NCBI GenBank assembly: GCA_020832405.1
Contig: JAFIET010000006.1
Coordinates: 1-64,000, forward strand
Direction: 5' to 3'
Origin: Balneolales bacterium
Lineage (GTDB): Bacteria; Bacteroidota; Rhodothermia; Balneolales; Cyclonatronaceae
Length of the DNA: 64,000 nt
In this document: positions 7,906 to 16,650 of the stretch, piece after piece
Layout: each line of letters opens with the position of its first letter
How positions within the stretch are numbered: the stretch's first letter is position 1
The notes under the pieces: generated by a model
The model's database searches: none
What the model saw: only the letters and a program-made list of their open reading frames with translations
What the model was told of the DNA's origin: nothing
Position numbers and translations under genes: made by a program

Positions 7906-9276
7906 ATGAATTCCTCATCCTATAATATAGTATCACTCATCCGCCGCAAGCGGGACGGCGGAAACCTCACCAAAGACGAAATTCAGTTTCTGATCGATTC
8001 CTACACCCGCGATGAGCTGCCTGACTATCAGATGAGTGCCTTTCTGATGGCCGTTTTTCTGCGCGGGATGAATGATGAGGAGGCCTCTGCCATTGCCTAC
8101 GCCATGCTGCACTCCGGCAAGGTGATGGACCTGAGCGAAGTGCCCGGTATTAAAGTGGACAAACATTCGACCGGCGGAGTTGGCGACAAGCTTTCCCTGA
8201 TTCTCGCCCCCATCGTAGCGGCGGCGGGCGTGCCTGTACCGATGATTTCGGGACGCGGACTCGGCCATACCGGCGGAACCCTCGACAAGCTTGAATCCAT
8301 CCCCGGGTTTGACGTGAACCTGGATTTGGTGCGCTACGTGGAAGTCATCAAAAAACATAATGTTGTGTTTATTGGTCAGACCGAAGATATCGCCCCGGCC
8401 GATAAGCGGCTGTATGCCCTGCGCGACGTTACGGCTACCGTTGAGTGCATCCCGCTGATTGCGAGCAGCATTATGAGCAAAAAACTGGCTGAAGGCATAG
8501 ACGCCCTCGTGCTTGATGTGAAGTACGGCTCGGGCGCTTTTATCAAAGACATTGAGGAGGCAGGCGTACTGGCGCGCAGGCTCGTGGATATCGGCACGGA
8601 GTTTAAGAAAAACACGGTAGCCTATCTCACCAATATGGATCAGCCGCTGGGGTACAAAATCGGCAACTGGTTCGAAGTTGAGGAAAGTATCGAATGCCTC
8701 AGAGGCGAATGGCCCGATGATGTGCGCGAAATTACCCTGCTGCTTTCCGGTGCGATGATCTGGCTGGGCGGCAAGGCTGCTACGCTTAATGAAGGCATAG
8801 AACTGGCGATCAGGCATGTTGAAGACGGCAGCGCGCTCCGCAAACTGCGTGAAATCGTGGAAGAGCAGGGCGGCGATACCGGCATGATCGATAACCCTGA
8901 GAACTACCCGAAAGCCGCTCATCAGGCTGCGTTTACCGCTGATGCGGACGGCTTCGTTACCGGCATTGATGCCTACAGCGTGGGCATGGCGTCGCTGGAG
9001 CTGGGCGCGGGCCGCCGCGAGAAGAAGCAGCCGATCGACCCGACAGCCGGCATCATCCTGCACAAAAAGCTTGGTGATGAAGTAAAGAAAGGTGAAACAA
9101 TCGCCGTGCTGCACACGAATAAAGCCGATATGTTGTCTGTTGCACGCAACCTAATGCAGAACGCGTATAAGCTTGGAAGCGCAGCACCAAAGCCGGGCGT
9201 ACTGATTTCCCGGACGGTTGATGCAAAGGGTATTCATCCGTTTGATTATAATGAGGTTCCTGCGTTAAAAACGTAA
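7906..9276 (+). CDS. deoA: Thymidine/pyrimidine-nucleoside phosphorylase
   Basis: 456 residues, normal for the family. The phosphate-binding glycine-rich signature KHSTGGVGD sits at 86-94, followed by SGRGLGHTGGTLDKLESIPG (115-134) with the substrate-contacting region, VTATVECIPLIASSIMSKKLAEG and a C-terminal PYNP-type domain (about 345-430). It reversibly cleaves thymidine/uridine with phosphate to base plus (deoxy)ribose-1-phosphate in the cytosol, in nucleoside salvage. By sequence alone it may be the broader pyrimidine-nucleoside phosphorylase (Pdp) rather than strict DeoA. Monocistronic, with a terminator after it. Confidence 0.93.
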   Translation: MNSSSYNIVSLIRRKRDGGNLTKDEIQFLIDSYTRDELPDYQMSAFLMAVFLRGMNDEEASAIAYAMLHSGKVMDLSEVPGIKVDKHSTGGVGDKLSLILAPIVAAAGVPVPMISGRGLGHTGGTLDKLESIPGFDVNLDLVRYVEVIKKHNVVFIGQTEDIAPADKRLYALRDVTATVECIPLIASSIMSKKLAEGIDALVLDVKYGSGAFIKDIEEAGVLARRLVDIGTEFKKNTVAYLTNMDQPLGYKIGNWFEVEESIECLRGEWPDDVREITLLLSGAMIWLGGKAATLNEGIELAIRHVEDGSALRKLREIVEEQGGDTGMIDNPENYPKAAHQAAFTADADGFVTGIDAYSVGMASLELGAGRREKKQPIDPTAGIILHKKLGDEVKKGETIAVLHTNKADMLSVARNLMQNAYKLGSAAPKPGVLISRTVDAKGIHPFDYNEVPALKT

Positions 9277-9281
9277 GCTGT

Positions 9282-9314
9282 AACAGCCTGAGTATTGCAG
9301 GTTCCTGTTTTTTT
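9282..9314 (+). terminator. Terminator after the phosphorylase gene
   Basis: Stem AACAG-CCTG with loop AGTATTG and return arm CAGG-TTC-CTGTT (bulge TTC), followed by seven T. It lies 6 bases after the stop codon. Confidence 0.7.
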
Positions 9315-9380
9315 CACTTTCCTGAAGCTTCGGTGTCGCAGAATCACTTAAATATAAAGTCCCAAAAATCTTATTGACTT

Positions 9381-10166
9381 ATGTGGAACAGATTTGTAAG
9401 AGCCATAAAATCCCTGTTTGGCGGTGTCGTTTCCAGCATGGAAGACCCCAAGCTCATTTTAGAGCAAAATATCAGGGAACTGAATGATCAGGTTCCCAAG
9501 ATGAATGAAAACATCGCAACGGTGAAGGCCAATTTGGTGATGATCCGCAAGGAGCGCCAAAAGTACGAGAAGCTTGAAGCCGAGCTCGTGAATAAAATTA
9601 AGGCGGCTATTAACGCGAACCGCGACGACATTGCCGAGAGCTATGCCCTTCAGCTCGAAAAGGCGCGCGAAAATGTGGTCTCAACTGCTGAGCAGGAAAG
9701 ATTCGCCGAGCAGGCCTATGATAAATCGCTTCAGGTGAAGCGCGCCTTCATGCGCGAAAAAGACCGCAAAATCCGTGAAGCCCGCGAGGCATTGCAGGCG
9801 CACGAGCGGGCCAAGTGGCAGGCTAAGATTGCCGATACGCTCGAGCAGTTTGAAGTAACCGGCCTCGATGCCACGCACAAGGAAATGGTGAACCGGCTGA
9901 ATGAGAAAACGGCTATGAGCGAAGCCCGCATGGAAATCGCCCTCGACAGCGTTGACACCAAAACCCTCGAAATCGAGATTGATGCCGAGAAAATGCGCGC
10001 CTCAGATCTGGTATCGCAGTTCAAGCGCGAAATGGGCAAAGCAGCTGATGCACCGGCCCCTGCAAAGGAGCAGGCCACCCGCAAAATCGACATCAGTCTT
10101 GAATCAGACAGCCCGGCTGAAGATGAAGCCGCAAGGTCAAAAACCATCGGGCGTCAGAAAGAATAG
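9381..10166 (+). CDS. pspA: PspA/IM30 (Vipp1) family ESCRT-III-like protein
   Basis: 261 residues. The start MWNRFVRAIKSLFGG is the amphipathic helix that binds membranes; next come the family marks SMEDPKLILEQNIRELNDQVPKM and the long Ala/Glu/Lys/Arg-rich helices (about 25-215) that build the hairpin core. The PspA/Vipp1 family polymerises on stressed inner membrane and repairs leaks. It is 30-40 residues longer than typical PspA. The tail (215-261) is disordered and ends in SKTIGRQKE, a motif repeated at the end of the neighbouring protein. Two coiled-coil genes follow on the same strand, separated by a strong terminator hairpin. No PspF or PspBC is visible. Confidence 0.92.
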   Translation: MWNRFVRAIKSLFGGVVSSMEDPKLILEQNIRELNDQVPKMNENIATVKANLVMIRKERQKYEKLEAELVNKIKAAINANRDDIAESYALQLEKARENVVSTAEQERFAEQAYDKSLQVKRAFMREKDRKIREAREALQAHERAKWQAKIADTLEQFEVTGLDATHKEMVNRLNEKTAMSEARMEIALDSVDTKTLEIEIDAEKMRASDLVSQFKREMGKAADAPAPAKEQATRKIDISLESDSPAEDEAARSKTIGRQKE

Positions 10167-10175
10167 TTTACCTCT

Positions 10176-10219
10176 AAGCGGACAGAAGCGCGGCAGCCGT
10201 CGCTTCTGTCCGCTTTTTT
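10176..10219 (+). terminator. Strong terminator between pspA and the next coiled-coil gene
   Basis: Perfect 15-bp inverted repeat (10176-10190 with 10201-10215), 10-base loop and T run. It begins 10 bases after the pspA stop and ends 32 bases before the next start, leaving little space for a separate promoter. It may give partial termination, so that more PspA than partner is made. Confidence 0.88.
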
Positions 10220-10250
10220 CAGATGATCATCACCCCAAACCGGTACGCAG

Positions 10251-10766
10251 ATGTCAGAAGAGCGGGAGCGCCTTAAGGAAGAGTACAAGCAGCATTACAG
10301 GCAAATCCTGGAGGATAAAAAGCGCCTGGCTGCGGCTGAACGAAAATCCCGCGTGCTGAAGTCCTTCCAGGAGATTGATACCCGGCCGGTACTCGAAAGC
10401 TTTCAGGATGCCCTCGGGGCGGTGCGTGAGCGTATTGTGCAGGCCGAGGCACGGCTCGAAGTGTGGCTTGATAACCGCGATGCTGATACAGCATCATCCG
10501 GCGCAGCTCCGGAAGATATGGAAGCTTTTGAGCAAAAAGAAAAAGCGCGGCAAACGCTGGCGCAGATCAGGGCCGAAATGGGCACCATTGAGCGGCAGCT
10601 CGATGAAAAAGCCGCCGCTATAACAGGTGCAAAAACCATAGCTGATACAACCGGAACCCCGGGGGAAAAGGCGGCACCCGCAGCATCAAGAGAGAAAATG
10701 CCTGAGCCCGACCCCGTGAGGCTCCCCGAAGGCAACACAAAAACAATCGGCAGAAATGAACCTTAG
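10251..10766 (+). CDS. Coiled-coil hypothetical protein, putative PspA partner
   Basis: 171 residues, cytosolic, with no signal peptide. Residues 1-130 are charged helices (two coiled-coil segments around 1-70 and 85-125). A disordered Ala/Pro/Thr-rich tail follows, and the protein ends in NTKTIGRNEP. The last residues mirror the end of the upstream PspA (SKTIGRQKE), which suggests a common binding site for both tails or a shared origin. No known family recognised. A role in the Psp-like membrane module is inferred only from position and the shared tail. Confidence 0.65.
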   Translation: MSEERERLKEEYKQHYRQILEDKKRLAAAERKSRVLKSFQEIDTRPVLESFQDALGAVRERIVQAEARLEVWLDNRDADTASSGAAPEDMEAFEQKEKARQTLAQIRAEMGTIERQLDEKAAAITGAKTIADTTGTPGEKAAPAASREKMPEPDPVRLPEGNTKTIGRNEP

Positions 10767-10850
10767 CTCCTGCATTTTACTTCATTAGCACGGAAAGCAT
10801 CATTCAGCAATTCATCATTCAACCAACCAACCTGCGAAGCGAAGCACTCA

Positions 10851-11720
10851 ATGGATAAGCCGGTTAACTACACCAAAGAAGCCTTTTTGCATCCGCTCAA
10901 CCTCGCGCTGCTTATAGCTGCTTTTTCGAGCGCTTTTTTTATGTCGGGAAGCGCGGGGGATGTTGTGAATCTCATCATTTCCATCACCGTAGCTGCGGAG
11001 CTGCTGTATCTGGGCATTGTTCCGCGACAGCCGCGGTTTCAGAAGTACATCAACCTGCGCACTTTTAAGGAGCGCAACAGCCGCTTCGACGAGCGCCGCA
11101 TTTTCGGAGAGCTTTCAGAAGCTTCCCAAAAGAGATTTCTGGTACTCAAGCACATTACCGGGCTTATCAGAAAAAATTTCGAGAAGGTAAATTACAGCTC
11201 ACAGGGCATCATTGATAATCTCACTACCCGGCTTGAGGCGCTGCTGACAAGCTACATTCTGCTGCTTGAGGGCAACGAGCGTTACCGCAGTTATCTCGAA
11301 AGCACTACGCAGGCGCGCTTACAGGAAGAGGCTGAAATTACCCAAAAAGAAATTGAGGAAGCTGAGTCGCCGCGCCTTAAGCAGGTGCTTGAAAGAAGGC
11401 TGATTATCCTGAACAAAAGAGGCGAGAAATATGGGGCAGCCCGCGAAAAATACTTAATTTCAGATTCGCAGCTCAAAACCATTGAAGACACGGTTCGCTA
11501 TATTTATGAAAAATCCATGACGCTTAGTAATACAGCAGAGATTGAACATCAGATGGACAGCCTGCTGCTCGATCTGGAGGATGCTGACTCGGTTTTTGCG
11601 GAATTCAGCGAAGGAAAAAGCACGCTTCCTTCCTATCTTGATGAACTGCGATCTCTCGAGAAAGAAATTGAGCAAACCGACGAGCTGTTCCGGAAAACAT
11701 CAGTGAAAACTGAAAATTAA
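10851..11720 (+). CDS. Membrane-anchored coiled-coil protein, putative PspA-module component
   Basis: 289 residues. Two hydrophobic segments near the N-terminus (about 17-32 and 38-57) form a membrane hairpin or double anchor. The rest is soluble and helical with coiled-coil character (about 80-285), presumably on the cytosolic side. No known family is recognised. It follows the coiled-coil gene by 84 bases in the same direction and lies two genes downstream of pspA. It could serve as the membrane docking partner that PspB/PspC provide in Proteobacteria; that is an inference from context, not homology. Confidence 0.6.
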   Translation: MDKPVNYTKEAFLHPLNLALLIAAFSSAFFMSGSAGDVVNLIISITVAAELLYLGIVPRQPRFQKYINLRTFKERNSRFDERRIFGELSEASQKRFLVLKHITGLIRKNFEKVNYSSQGIIDNLTTRLEALLTSYILLLEGNERYRSYLESTTQARLQEEAEITQKEIEEAESPRLKQVLERRLIILNKRGEKYGAAREKYLISDSQLKTIEDTVRYIYEKSMTLSNTAEIEHQMDSLLLDLEDADSVFAEFSEGKSTLPSYLDELRSLEKEIEQTDELFRKTSVKTEN

Positions 11721-11761
11721 CCGATTCGAACTGTTACTTAATCCTGAAAAATCACTCTTTC

Positions 11762-12556
11762 ATGAAACTTCCATTATTTCAAAATCTGCTTCTTGAGGTT
11801 GAAAACAAGATCTGCCTCCTCACCATCAACCGCCCTGATAAACTCAATGCTCTGAATAACGCCGTTTTGGATGAGCTTAGCGAGGCTGCTGATTTCGTTG
11901 AAACCACCGACGAAATTTCAGCGCTTATTATAACCGGCGCTGGTGAAAAGGCCTTTGTAGCGGGCGCCGATATTGCGGAGCTTTCAGCGCTTAACGAAGA
12001 TTCAGGTACCGATGCTGCTGAAAAGGGGCAGGATATTTTTAATGATATCGAAAGCCTTTCAAAGCCGGTAATTGCGGTGGTTAACGGCTATGCGCTTGGC
12101 GGCGGAACTGAGCTGGCACTGGCAAGCCACATTCGCGTTGCTACCCAAAACGCCGTTTTTGGTCTGCCCGAAGTGAGCCTCGGCCTCATTCCCGGCTACG
12201 GCGGCACACAGCGCCTGCCCAAGCTGATTGGCCGCGGCCGCGCCCTCGAGCTCATCCTCACCGGCCGCATGGTGAAATCGGAGGAAGCCGGCGCTCTTGG
12301 CATTGCCAACTATGTGCTCGAAACCAAAGCCGACGCCCTGGCCAAAGCCAAAGAACTGATCGGAATGATGACCAAACATGCCCCCATCGCCCTCTCGGGC
12401 GCCATTTCTGCCGTTGTTGCCGCACAGGATTATGAAGCGGAAGACGGCTTCACCATTGAAGCCAATATCTTTGGTGATTTGTGCGCAACTGATGATTTTA
12501 AAGAAGGGACGGGCGCTTTTCTCGAAAAGCGAAAACCCGTTTTTACCGGTAACTAA
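11762..12556 (+). CDS. Enoyl-CoA hydratase/isomerase (crotonase) family
   Basis: 264 residues, standard crotonase length. The oxyanion-hole segment is AFVAGADIAEL (64-74), and NGYALGGGTELALASHIR carries the first catalytic Glu (E117). GLPEVSLGLIPGYGGTQRLP carries the second (E137). Both glutamates present points to a true syn-hydratase acting on 2-trans-enoyl-CoA in fatty-acid oxidation, not a MenB-type synthase. The C-terminal GTGAFLEKRKPVF block closes the trimer interface as in the family. It follows the PspA-module genes by 41 bases but probably has nothing to do with them. Confidence 0.88.
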   Translation: MKLPLFQNLLLEVENKICLLTINRPDKLNALNNAVLDELSEAADFVETTDEISALIITGAGEKAFVAGADIAELSALNEDSGTDAAEKGQDIFNDIESLSKPVIAVVNGYALGGGTELALASHIRVATQNAVFGLPEVSLGLIPGYGGTQRLPKLIGRGRALELILTGRMVKSEEAGALGIANYVLETKADALAKAKELIGMMTKHAPIALSGAISAVVAAQDYEAEDGFTIEANIFGDLCATDDFKEGTGAFLEKRKPVFTGN

Positions 12557-12588
12557 CTCAATACAGGATTGGAACCACCGTCGGAAAT

Positions 12589-12614
12589 AAGCACTGCCCT
12601 CACAGGCAGTGCTT
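12589..12614 (+). terminator. Hairpin terminator after the crotonase gene
   Basis: Perfect 10-bp stem AAGCACTGCC/GGCAGTGCTT with 6-base loop CTCACA. The T run is only three long, so strength is uncertain. It lies between the crotonase stop and the ribosome-binding site of the next gene. Confidence 0.65.
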
Positions 12615-12638
12615 TCGTGCAAAAAAAAGGAGCAGCCC

Positions 12639-13913
12639 GTGAATGAGTTGCTCATCATACTGGGCGTTTTGGGCCTGAGTGCCTTTTTCTCAGGCTCTGA
12701 GATCGGGTACGTTGCGGCAAACCGGCTTCGCCTGGAAATAAAGTCGCGTGAAAATACGCTCAGTGCGCAGTACATCTCCTATTTCGTAAAAAATCCGGAG
12801 AGTTTTCTCTCCACAACCCTGCTGGGGAATAATGTGGTTAATGTGGCTTATGCTACGCTTATGACCCTCTTCCTGCTTGGCCCTATTACGGATACCTGGG
12901 ATTATTTATTCGGCCATACTCCTTCTGAGCTAAGTATGCTGATTGCACAGACAATGATAGCCTCTGGTGTTATTTTGGTAGTTGGGGAAGTCATTCCCAA
13001 AAGCATTTTCAGGGTACACGCCGACCGCCTGATACCGCTGGTTATGGTTCCAATCGGTATCACCAATTTGCTGCTGCGACCGCTTATTTTTGTGGCGAAT
13101 GCGATTTCGCTGCGCATTGTGCGTTTCCTGAATCCCGAGGCGAACTCCGTGGAAGATTTTTTCAAAAGGGAAGACATCGAAATGATTTTCCGGGATATTG
13201 CTTCAAATCAGCAAAGCGATATGGATGAAGACGATTCCGAGATTCTGACCAACGTTCTTGAGCTGTCCACCAAGCGCGTGAAGGAAAGCATGATTCCGAG
13301 AACGGAGATTGTCGCAGTTGAGAAAGGAAGCTCACTTGAAGACCTGCTCACCACATTCATTACAAGCGGATACTCCAAAATTCCGGTCTATGAAGGCAGT
13401 ATCGACAACATCACCGGGGTAATTCTGGCTTACGATTTATTTAAGCAACCAGCTGATATTACTGACATTATACGCCCTGTAAAGTATGTACCCTCATCGA
13501 GAAAAGCGACGAGCCTGCTCAGCGATTTCCGGAAGGAGAATATTTCCCTGGCCGTTGTGCTCGATGAGTATGGCGGAACAGCGGGCCTCGTTACAAGTGA
13601 AGACCTGATCGAAGAAGTTGTGGGCGACATTCAGGATGAGTACGATACCGATGAGGTCATTATGAAAAAGCTGCCCGGAAACCGCTTTATTTTTTCCGGC
13701 AACCTTGAAATCGAAGATATTGAGGAGAACTTTCCGGAAATCGGCCTCAGAGAAGATGAGGTTGAATTTGAAACCATCGCGGGCTTCATCATAAATGATG
13801 TTGGCCGGATTCCGAAAGTTGGTGAAGAAATCCGCATTGGCAGACTTAAATTTACCATAGTAAAAGCGAGCCATTCCCGCATCGAAGTAGTGAAGTGTGA
13901 AGTAATGAATTAA
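12639..13913 (+). CDS. CorC/HlyC-family (CNNM-type) membrane protein with CBS pair
   Basis: 424 residues from the GTG at 12639, chosen because a clear AAGGAG at 12627-12632 lies 6 bases before it; an in-frame GTG at 12609 lies inside the hairpin. Residues about 1-160 are the DUF21/CNNM membrane domain with three or four helices and the motif FFSGSEIG; then a CBS pair (about 195-320, with MIPRTEIVAVE and LAVVLDEYGGTAGLVT) and a C-terminal transporter-associated domain (about 335-424). Family members are linked to magnesium or other cation efflux. Function inferred from family only. A 45-base gap leads to the AAA gene. Confidence 0.88.
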   Translation: MNELLIILGVLGLSAFFSGSEIGYVAANRLRLEIKSRENTLSAQYISYFVKNPESFLSTTLLGNNVVNVAYATLMTLFLLGPITDTWDYLFGHTPSELSMLIAQTMIASGVILVVGEVIPKSIFRVHADRLIPLVMVPIGITNLLLRPLIFVANAISLRIVRFLNPEANSVEDFFKREDIEMIFRDIASNQQSDMDEDDSEILTNVLELSTKRVKESMIPRTEIVAVEKGSSLEDLLTTFITSGYSKIPVYEGSIDNITGVILAYDLFKQPADITDIIRPVKYVPSSRKATSLLSDFRKENISLAVVLDEYGGTAGLVTSEDLIEEVVGDIQDEYDTDEVIMKKLPGNRFIFSGNLEIEDIEENFPEIGLREDEVEFETIAGFIINDVGRIPKVGEEIRIGRLKFTIVKASHSRIEVVKCEVMN

Positions 13914-13958
13914 GCCTGATTTCAGTTTCCGAGTTTTTAAATTAGCCTTCCTCAAATA

Positions 13959-15686
13959 ATGGATCAGTATCCGAACTGGGCACAGCTGTTTGCCCGAAAA
14001 TATCTCAGCAAAACCCTAAATCAGTTTACCCTGCACGGAAATATTCGTGACTTGGTGATCACACGCGGCGCTTCGGATGGCAGTGTTGAATTCAGCCGGC
14101 TGCTGCGCTTTTTGGGTGATGAGCTTTTTGCATCCCGCGATATTGTGGTTATGTACGACCGCGCAGGCGGTATTCACTTCCGGGATGAACAGAGCCGTGC
14201 CGATTTTTACCGTGCGCTGCCTGCTCCTTACAGTCCGGCCGCTGGCCGCAGCGCCGAACCTTTGCCGAAGCTTCCGGCTGTGGTGCTGCTGCTGCTCGAA
14301 AAATATTTTCGGCTGCGCCTCGAGGAAGGCAAAAGTATAGCCTGTATTATCGATTATGCGGAAACCATTGTACCCAACTCCGATAACAGCTCATCGGCCC
14401 CCGACGACAGAAATGTTCTTGTTAACTTACTGAAATGGTCGCAGGATCCCATTTTCCTGGCATCGGATTTTACGGTGGTAATGCTTGCCGAAAACCTGGC
14501 CGATATCAACCGGAGCCTTGTACAAAGCCCTTACAATGCGGCCATTAAAATCGGGCTGCCTTCACAGGATGACCGCATCGATTTCATCCGGCACTTTTTT
14601 AATTATGATGCCGAAAAAACAGCTCAGCACAGCGTGCCGGGTATTGAAGTGCTTGCACAGCAAACCGCGGGCCTGAGTTTTGTACAGCTCCGAAGCCTTC
14701 TGGCAAATGCGGTTGAAAACAGCGAAAAGCTCACATTTGATACGCTTGTAACCAAGAAAAAAGAGCTGATTGAAGCCGAAGCGCATGATCTACTTGAATT
14801 TGTTGACACAGCCTACACCCTCGATCATGTTGCCGGGCATGCGCAGGTTAAAAAACATCTGCGCAATGCGAGTCAGGCGCTGCAAAACGGCCGTGGGGAT
14901 GTGCTGCCAATGGGCTGGCTCGTATGCGGACCCGTGGGTACCGGTAAAACCTTTATGGTAAGCTGCTTCGCCGGCGAAGTTGGGGTGCCTATGGTGAAGC
15001 TCAAAAATTTCCGCTCGCAGTGGCAGGGGGTTACTGAGGGCAATCTGGAAAAAATCCTCACCCTGCTCGAAGCGATGGCGCCGGTTGCGGTCATGATTGA
15101 TGAAGCCGATGCCTACCTCGGCGACCGCGCCGCATCGGGCGACAGCGGCGTATCGAGCAGGGTTTTCGCCAAAATCGCGAGTTTTATGAGTAACAGTGCC
15201 AACCGCGGACGCATCCTATGGTTTTTGATGACGGCACGTCCGGATCTGATGCCCGTTGACCTGAAGCGTCAGGGCCGTGCTGAAGAGCATCTTGCGCTGT
15301 TCTATCCCGATACCGAAGAAGAACGCGTCGAAATTTTTGAGGCGATGAAGCGCAAAACCGGCATGGTAATGACCAAAAACGAGGTGCCTGAATCCATCCG
15401 GCTTGGCAAGCACACCTACAGCGGCGCCGATATGGAAGCCGCCCTCACACGGGCCCGTTTCCGGGCAGCAGCGGCGGGCAAGCAGCGGGTTTCGCTGGAA
15501 ATTCTGGAAGAAACCTTCGAAGACTTCATACCCCCAACCTACCCCGAAGAAATCGAGCTCCAAACCCTGCTCGCCGTGAAGGAGTGCACCTCCCGTGCGC
15601 TGCTGCCGGAGCGTTTCCGGCATTTGAAGCCGGAGGACGTTGCAGAGCGCATCAGCGAGCTTAAAATGCAGCTTGAAGGGCTTTGA
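13959..15686 (+). CDS. AAA ATPase with degenerate first and intact second domain
   Basis: 575 residues. The second half is a classical AAA module: Walker A GPVGTGKT (324-331), Walker B VAVMIDEADAYLGDR (376-390), a sensor region (FLMTARPDLMP) and a lid with the SGADMEAALTRAR motif. The first half (about 10-270) looks like a decayed AAA core: CIIDYAE (129-135) resembles Walker B and TVVMLAENLADIN sensor 1, but no Walker A is present. This suggests an ATPase assembled as a hexamer with inactive upper ring, as in several AAA chaperones. Substrate unknown. It lies near the pspA module, and surveys of Psp neighbourhoods have reported associated AAA ATPases. Confidence 0.82.
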   Translation: MDQYPNWAQLFARKYLSKTLNQFTLHGNIRDLVITRGASDGSVEFSRLLRFLGDELFASRDIVVMYDRAGGIHFRDEQSRADFYRALPAPYSPAAGRSAEPLPKLPAVVLLLLEKYFRLRLEEGKSIACIIDYAETIVPNSDNSSSAPDDRNVLVNLLKWSQDPIFLASDFTVVMLAENLADINRSLVQSPYNAAIKIGLPSQDDRIDFIRHFFNYDAEKTAQHSVPGIEVLAQQTAGLSFVQLRSLLANAVENSEKLTFDTLVTKKKELIEAEAHDLLEFVDTAYTLDHVAGHAQVKKHLRNASQALQNGRGDVLPMGWLVCGPVGTGKTFMVSCFAGEVGVPMVKLKNFRSQWQGVTEGNLEKILTLLEAMAPVAVMIDEADAYLGDRAASGDSGVSSRVFAKIASFMSNSANRGRILWFLMTARPDLMPVDLKRQGRAEEHLALFYPDTEEERVEIFEAMKRKTGMVMTKNEVPESIRLGKHTYSGADMEAALTRARFRAAAAGKQRVSLEILEETFEDFIPPTYPEEIELQTLLAVKECTSRALLPERFRHLKPEDVAERISELKMQLEGL

Positions 15687-15753
15687 GCTTATTCCGGCCC
15701 GTGAGAGCATCATCCTAAAAAAACAACATCAACAAAACCGAAAGAAACAGTTT

Positions 15754-16632
15754 ATGGCGCACATCATGCTGGAAATCGAAATCCCTGACGAATATCAGGA
15801 GTGGCTCATAGCTGAGCTCGATGAGCTGGAGTTCGAAGGCTTTGATCAGCGTCGCAACGCGCTCATCGCGTGGATTCCGCAGGCTTCCATGAATGATGTG
15901 ACCCGCGAGACCATCGAGCAGCTGCTGCTGGGCATCGGGCACGGCGCCTGCATCATGAAAGAGGAGCGGGTGGAAGACCGCAACTGGAATGAAGAATGGG
16001 AGCAGACCATACAGCCGATGGAAGTCGGCCGGTTTCTGATCCGGCCCAGTTGGGCGGCTCCAAACCCTGAGCCTGAAACCGAAGCCGGGCGTATTGTACT
16101 CGAAATTGACCCCAAAATGTCGTTCGGAACAGGCTATCATGAAACGACGCGCATTTTACTCAGGCTGATGCCGGAGGTTTTCCGTATGTGGGCTGAACGT
16201 AACGGCGGCGGGTTGCCCGCTGAGGTGATGGATGCCGGAACCGGAACGGGCATTCTCGGTATTGCTGCCCTGAAACTTGGTGCCGGACACTGTTTTGGCT
16301 TTGATGTGGATGAGTGGAGCACCATCAATACGACCGAAAATGTGCTGATGAATGGCGTTGAAGGGCGTTTTGAAGTGAAGCAGGGTGATGGCAGCGTAAT
16401 TCCGGCAGATACGACCTATGATATTGTAATGGCCAACATCAACCGGAATATTCTGGAAGATATGTCTGTAATGCTTACCAAACCGCTGAAGCCCGGCGGT
16501 ATTCTGATGCTTTCCGGCCTGCTGTATTCTGATGAGGAAATTATACTGAAGCACGGTGCCTACGCGCAGTTCAAAAAAGTTGAGGGAGAGCAGGAAGGCG
16601 ACTGGATTGGTCTGATTCTCATTCGGGACTGA
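15754..16632 (+). CDS. prmA: Ribosomal protein L11 methyltransferase
   Basis: 292 residues from the ATG at 15754; the longer open frame back to 15640 overlaps the AAA gene and adds no family sequence. It has a short N-terminal substrate-recognition domain (EERVEDRNWNEEWE at about 70-83) and a SAM-binding Rossmann domain with VMDAGTGTGILGIAAL and the MANINRNIL motif. PrmA trimethylates L11 (uL11) on the large ribosomal subunit, in the cytosol. Convergent with sua5, with only 18 bases between stops. Confidence 0.9.
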   Translation: MAHIMLEIEIPDEYQEWLIAELDELEFEGFDQRRNALIAWIPQASMNDVTRETIEQLLLGIGHGACIMKEERVEDRNWNEEWEQTIQPMEVGRFLIRPSWAAPNPEPETEAGRIVLEIDPKMSFGTGYHETTRILLRLMPEVFRMWAERNGGGLPAEVMDAGTGTGILGIAALKLGAGHCFGFDVDEWSTINTTENVLMNGVEGRFEVKQGDGSVIPADTTYDIVMANINRNILEDMSVMLTKPLKPGGILMLSGLLYSDEEIILKHGAYAQFKKVEGEQEGDWIGLILIRD

Positions 16633-16650
16633 TTCTGGAGGAGGTGAGCC

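Noticed and set aside
11762-12556. Reading the crotonase gene as a second MenB
   Set aside because: It lacks the MenB blocks (PGWAVGGGHSL, QTDA) and has both hydratase glutamates, so it is an enoyl-CoA hydratase type.
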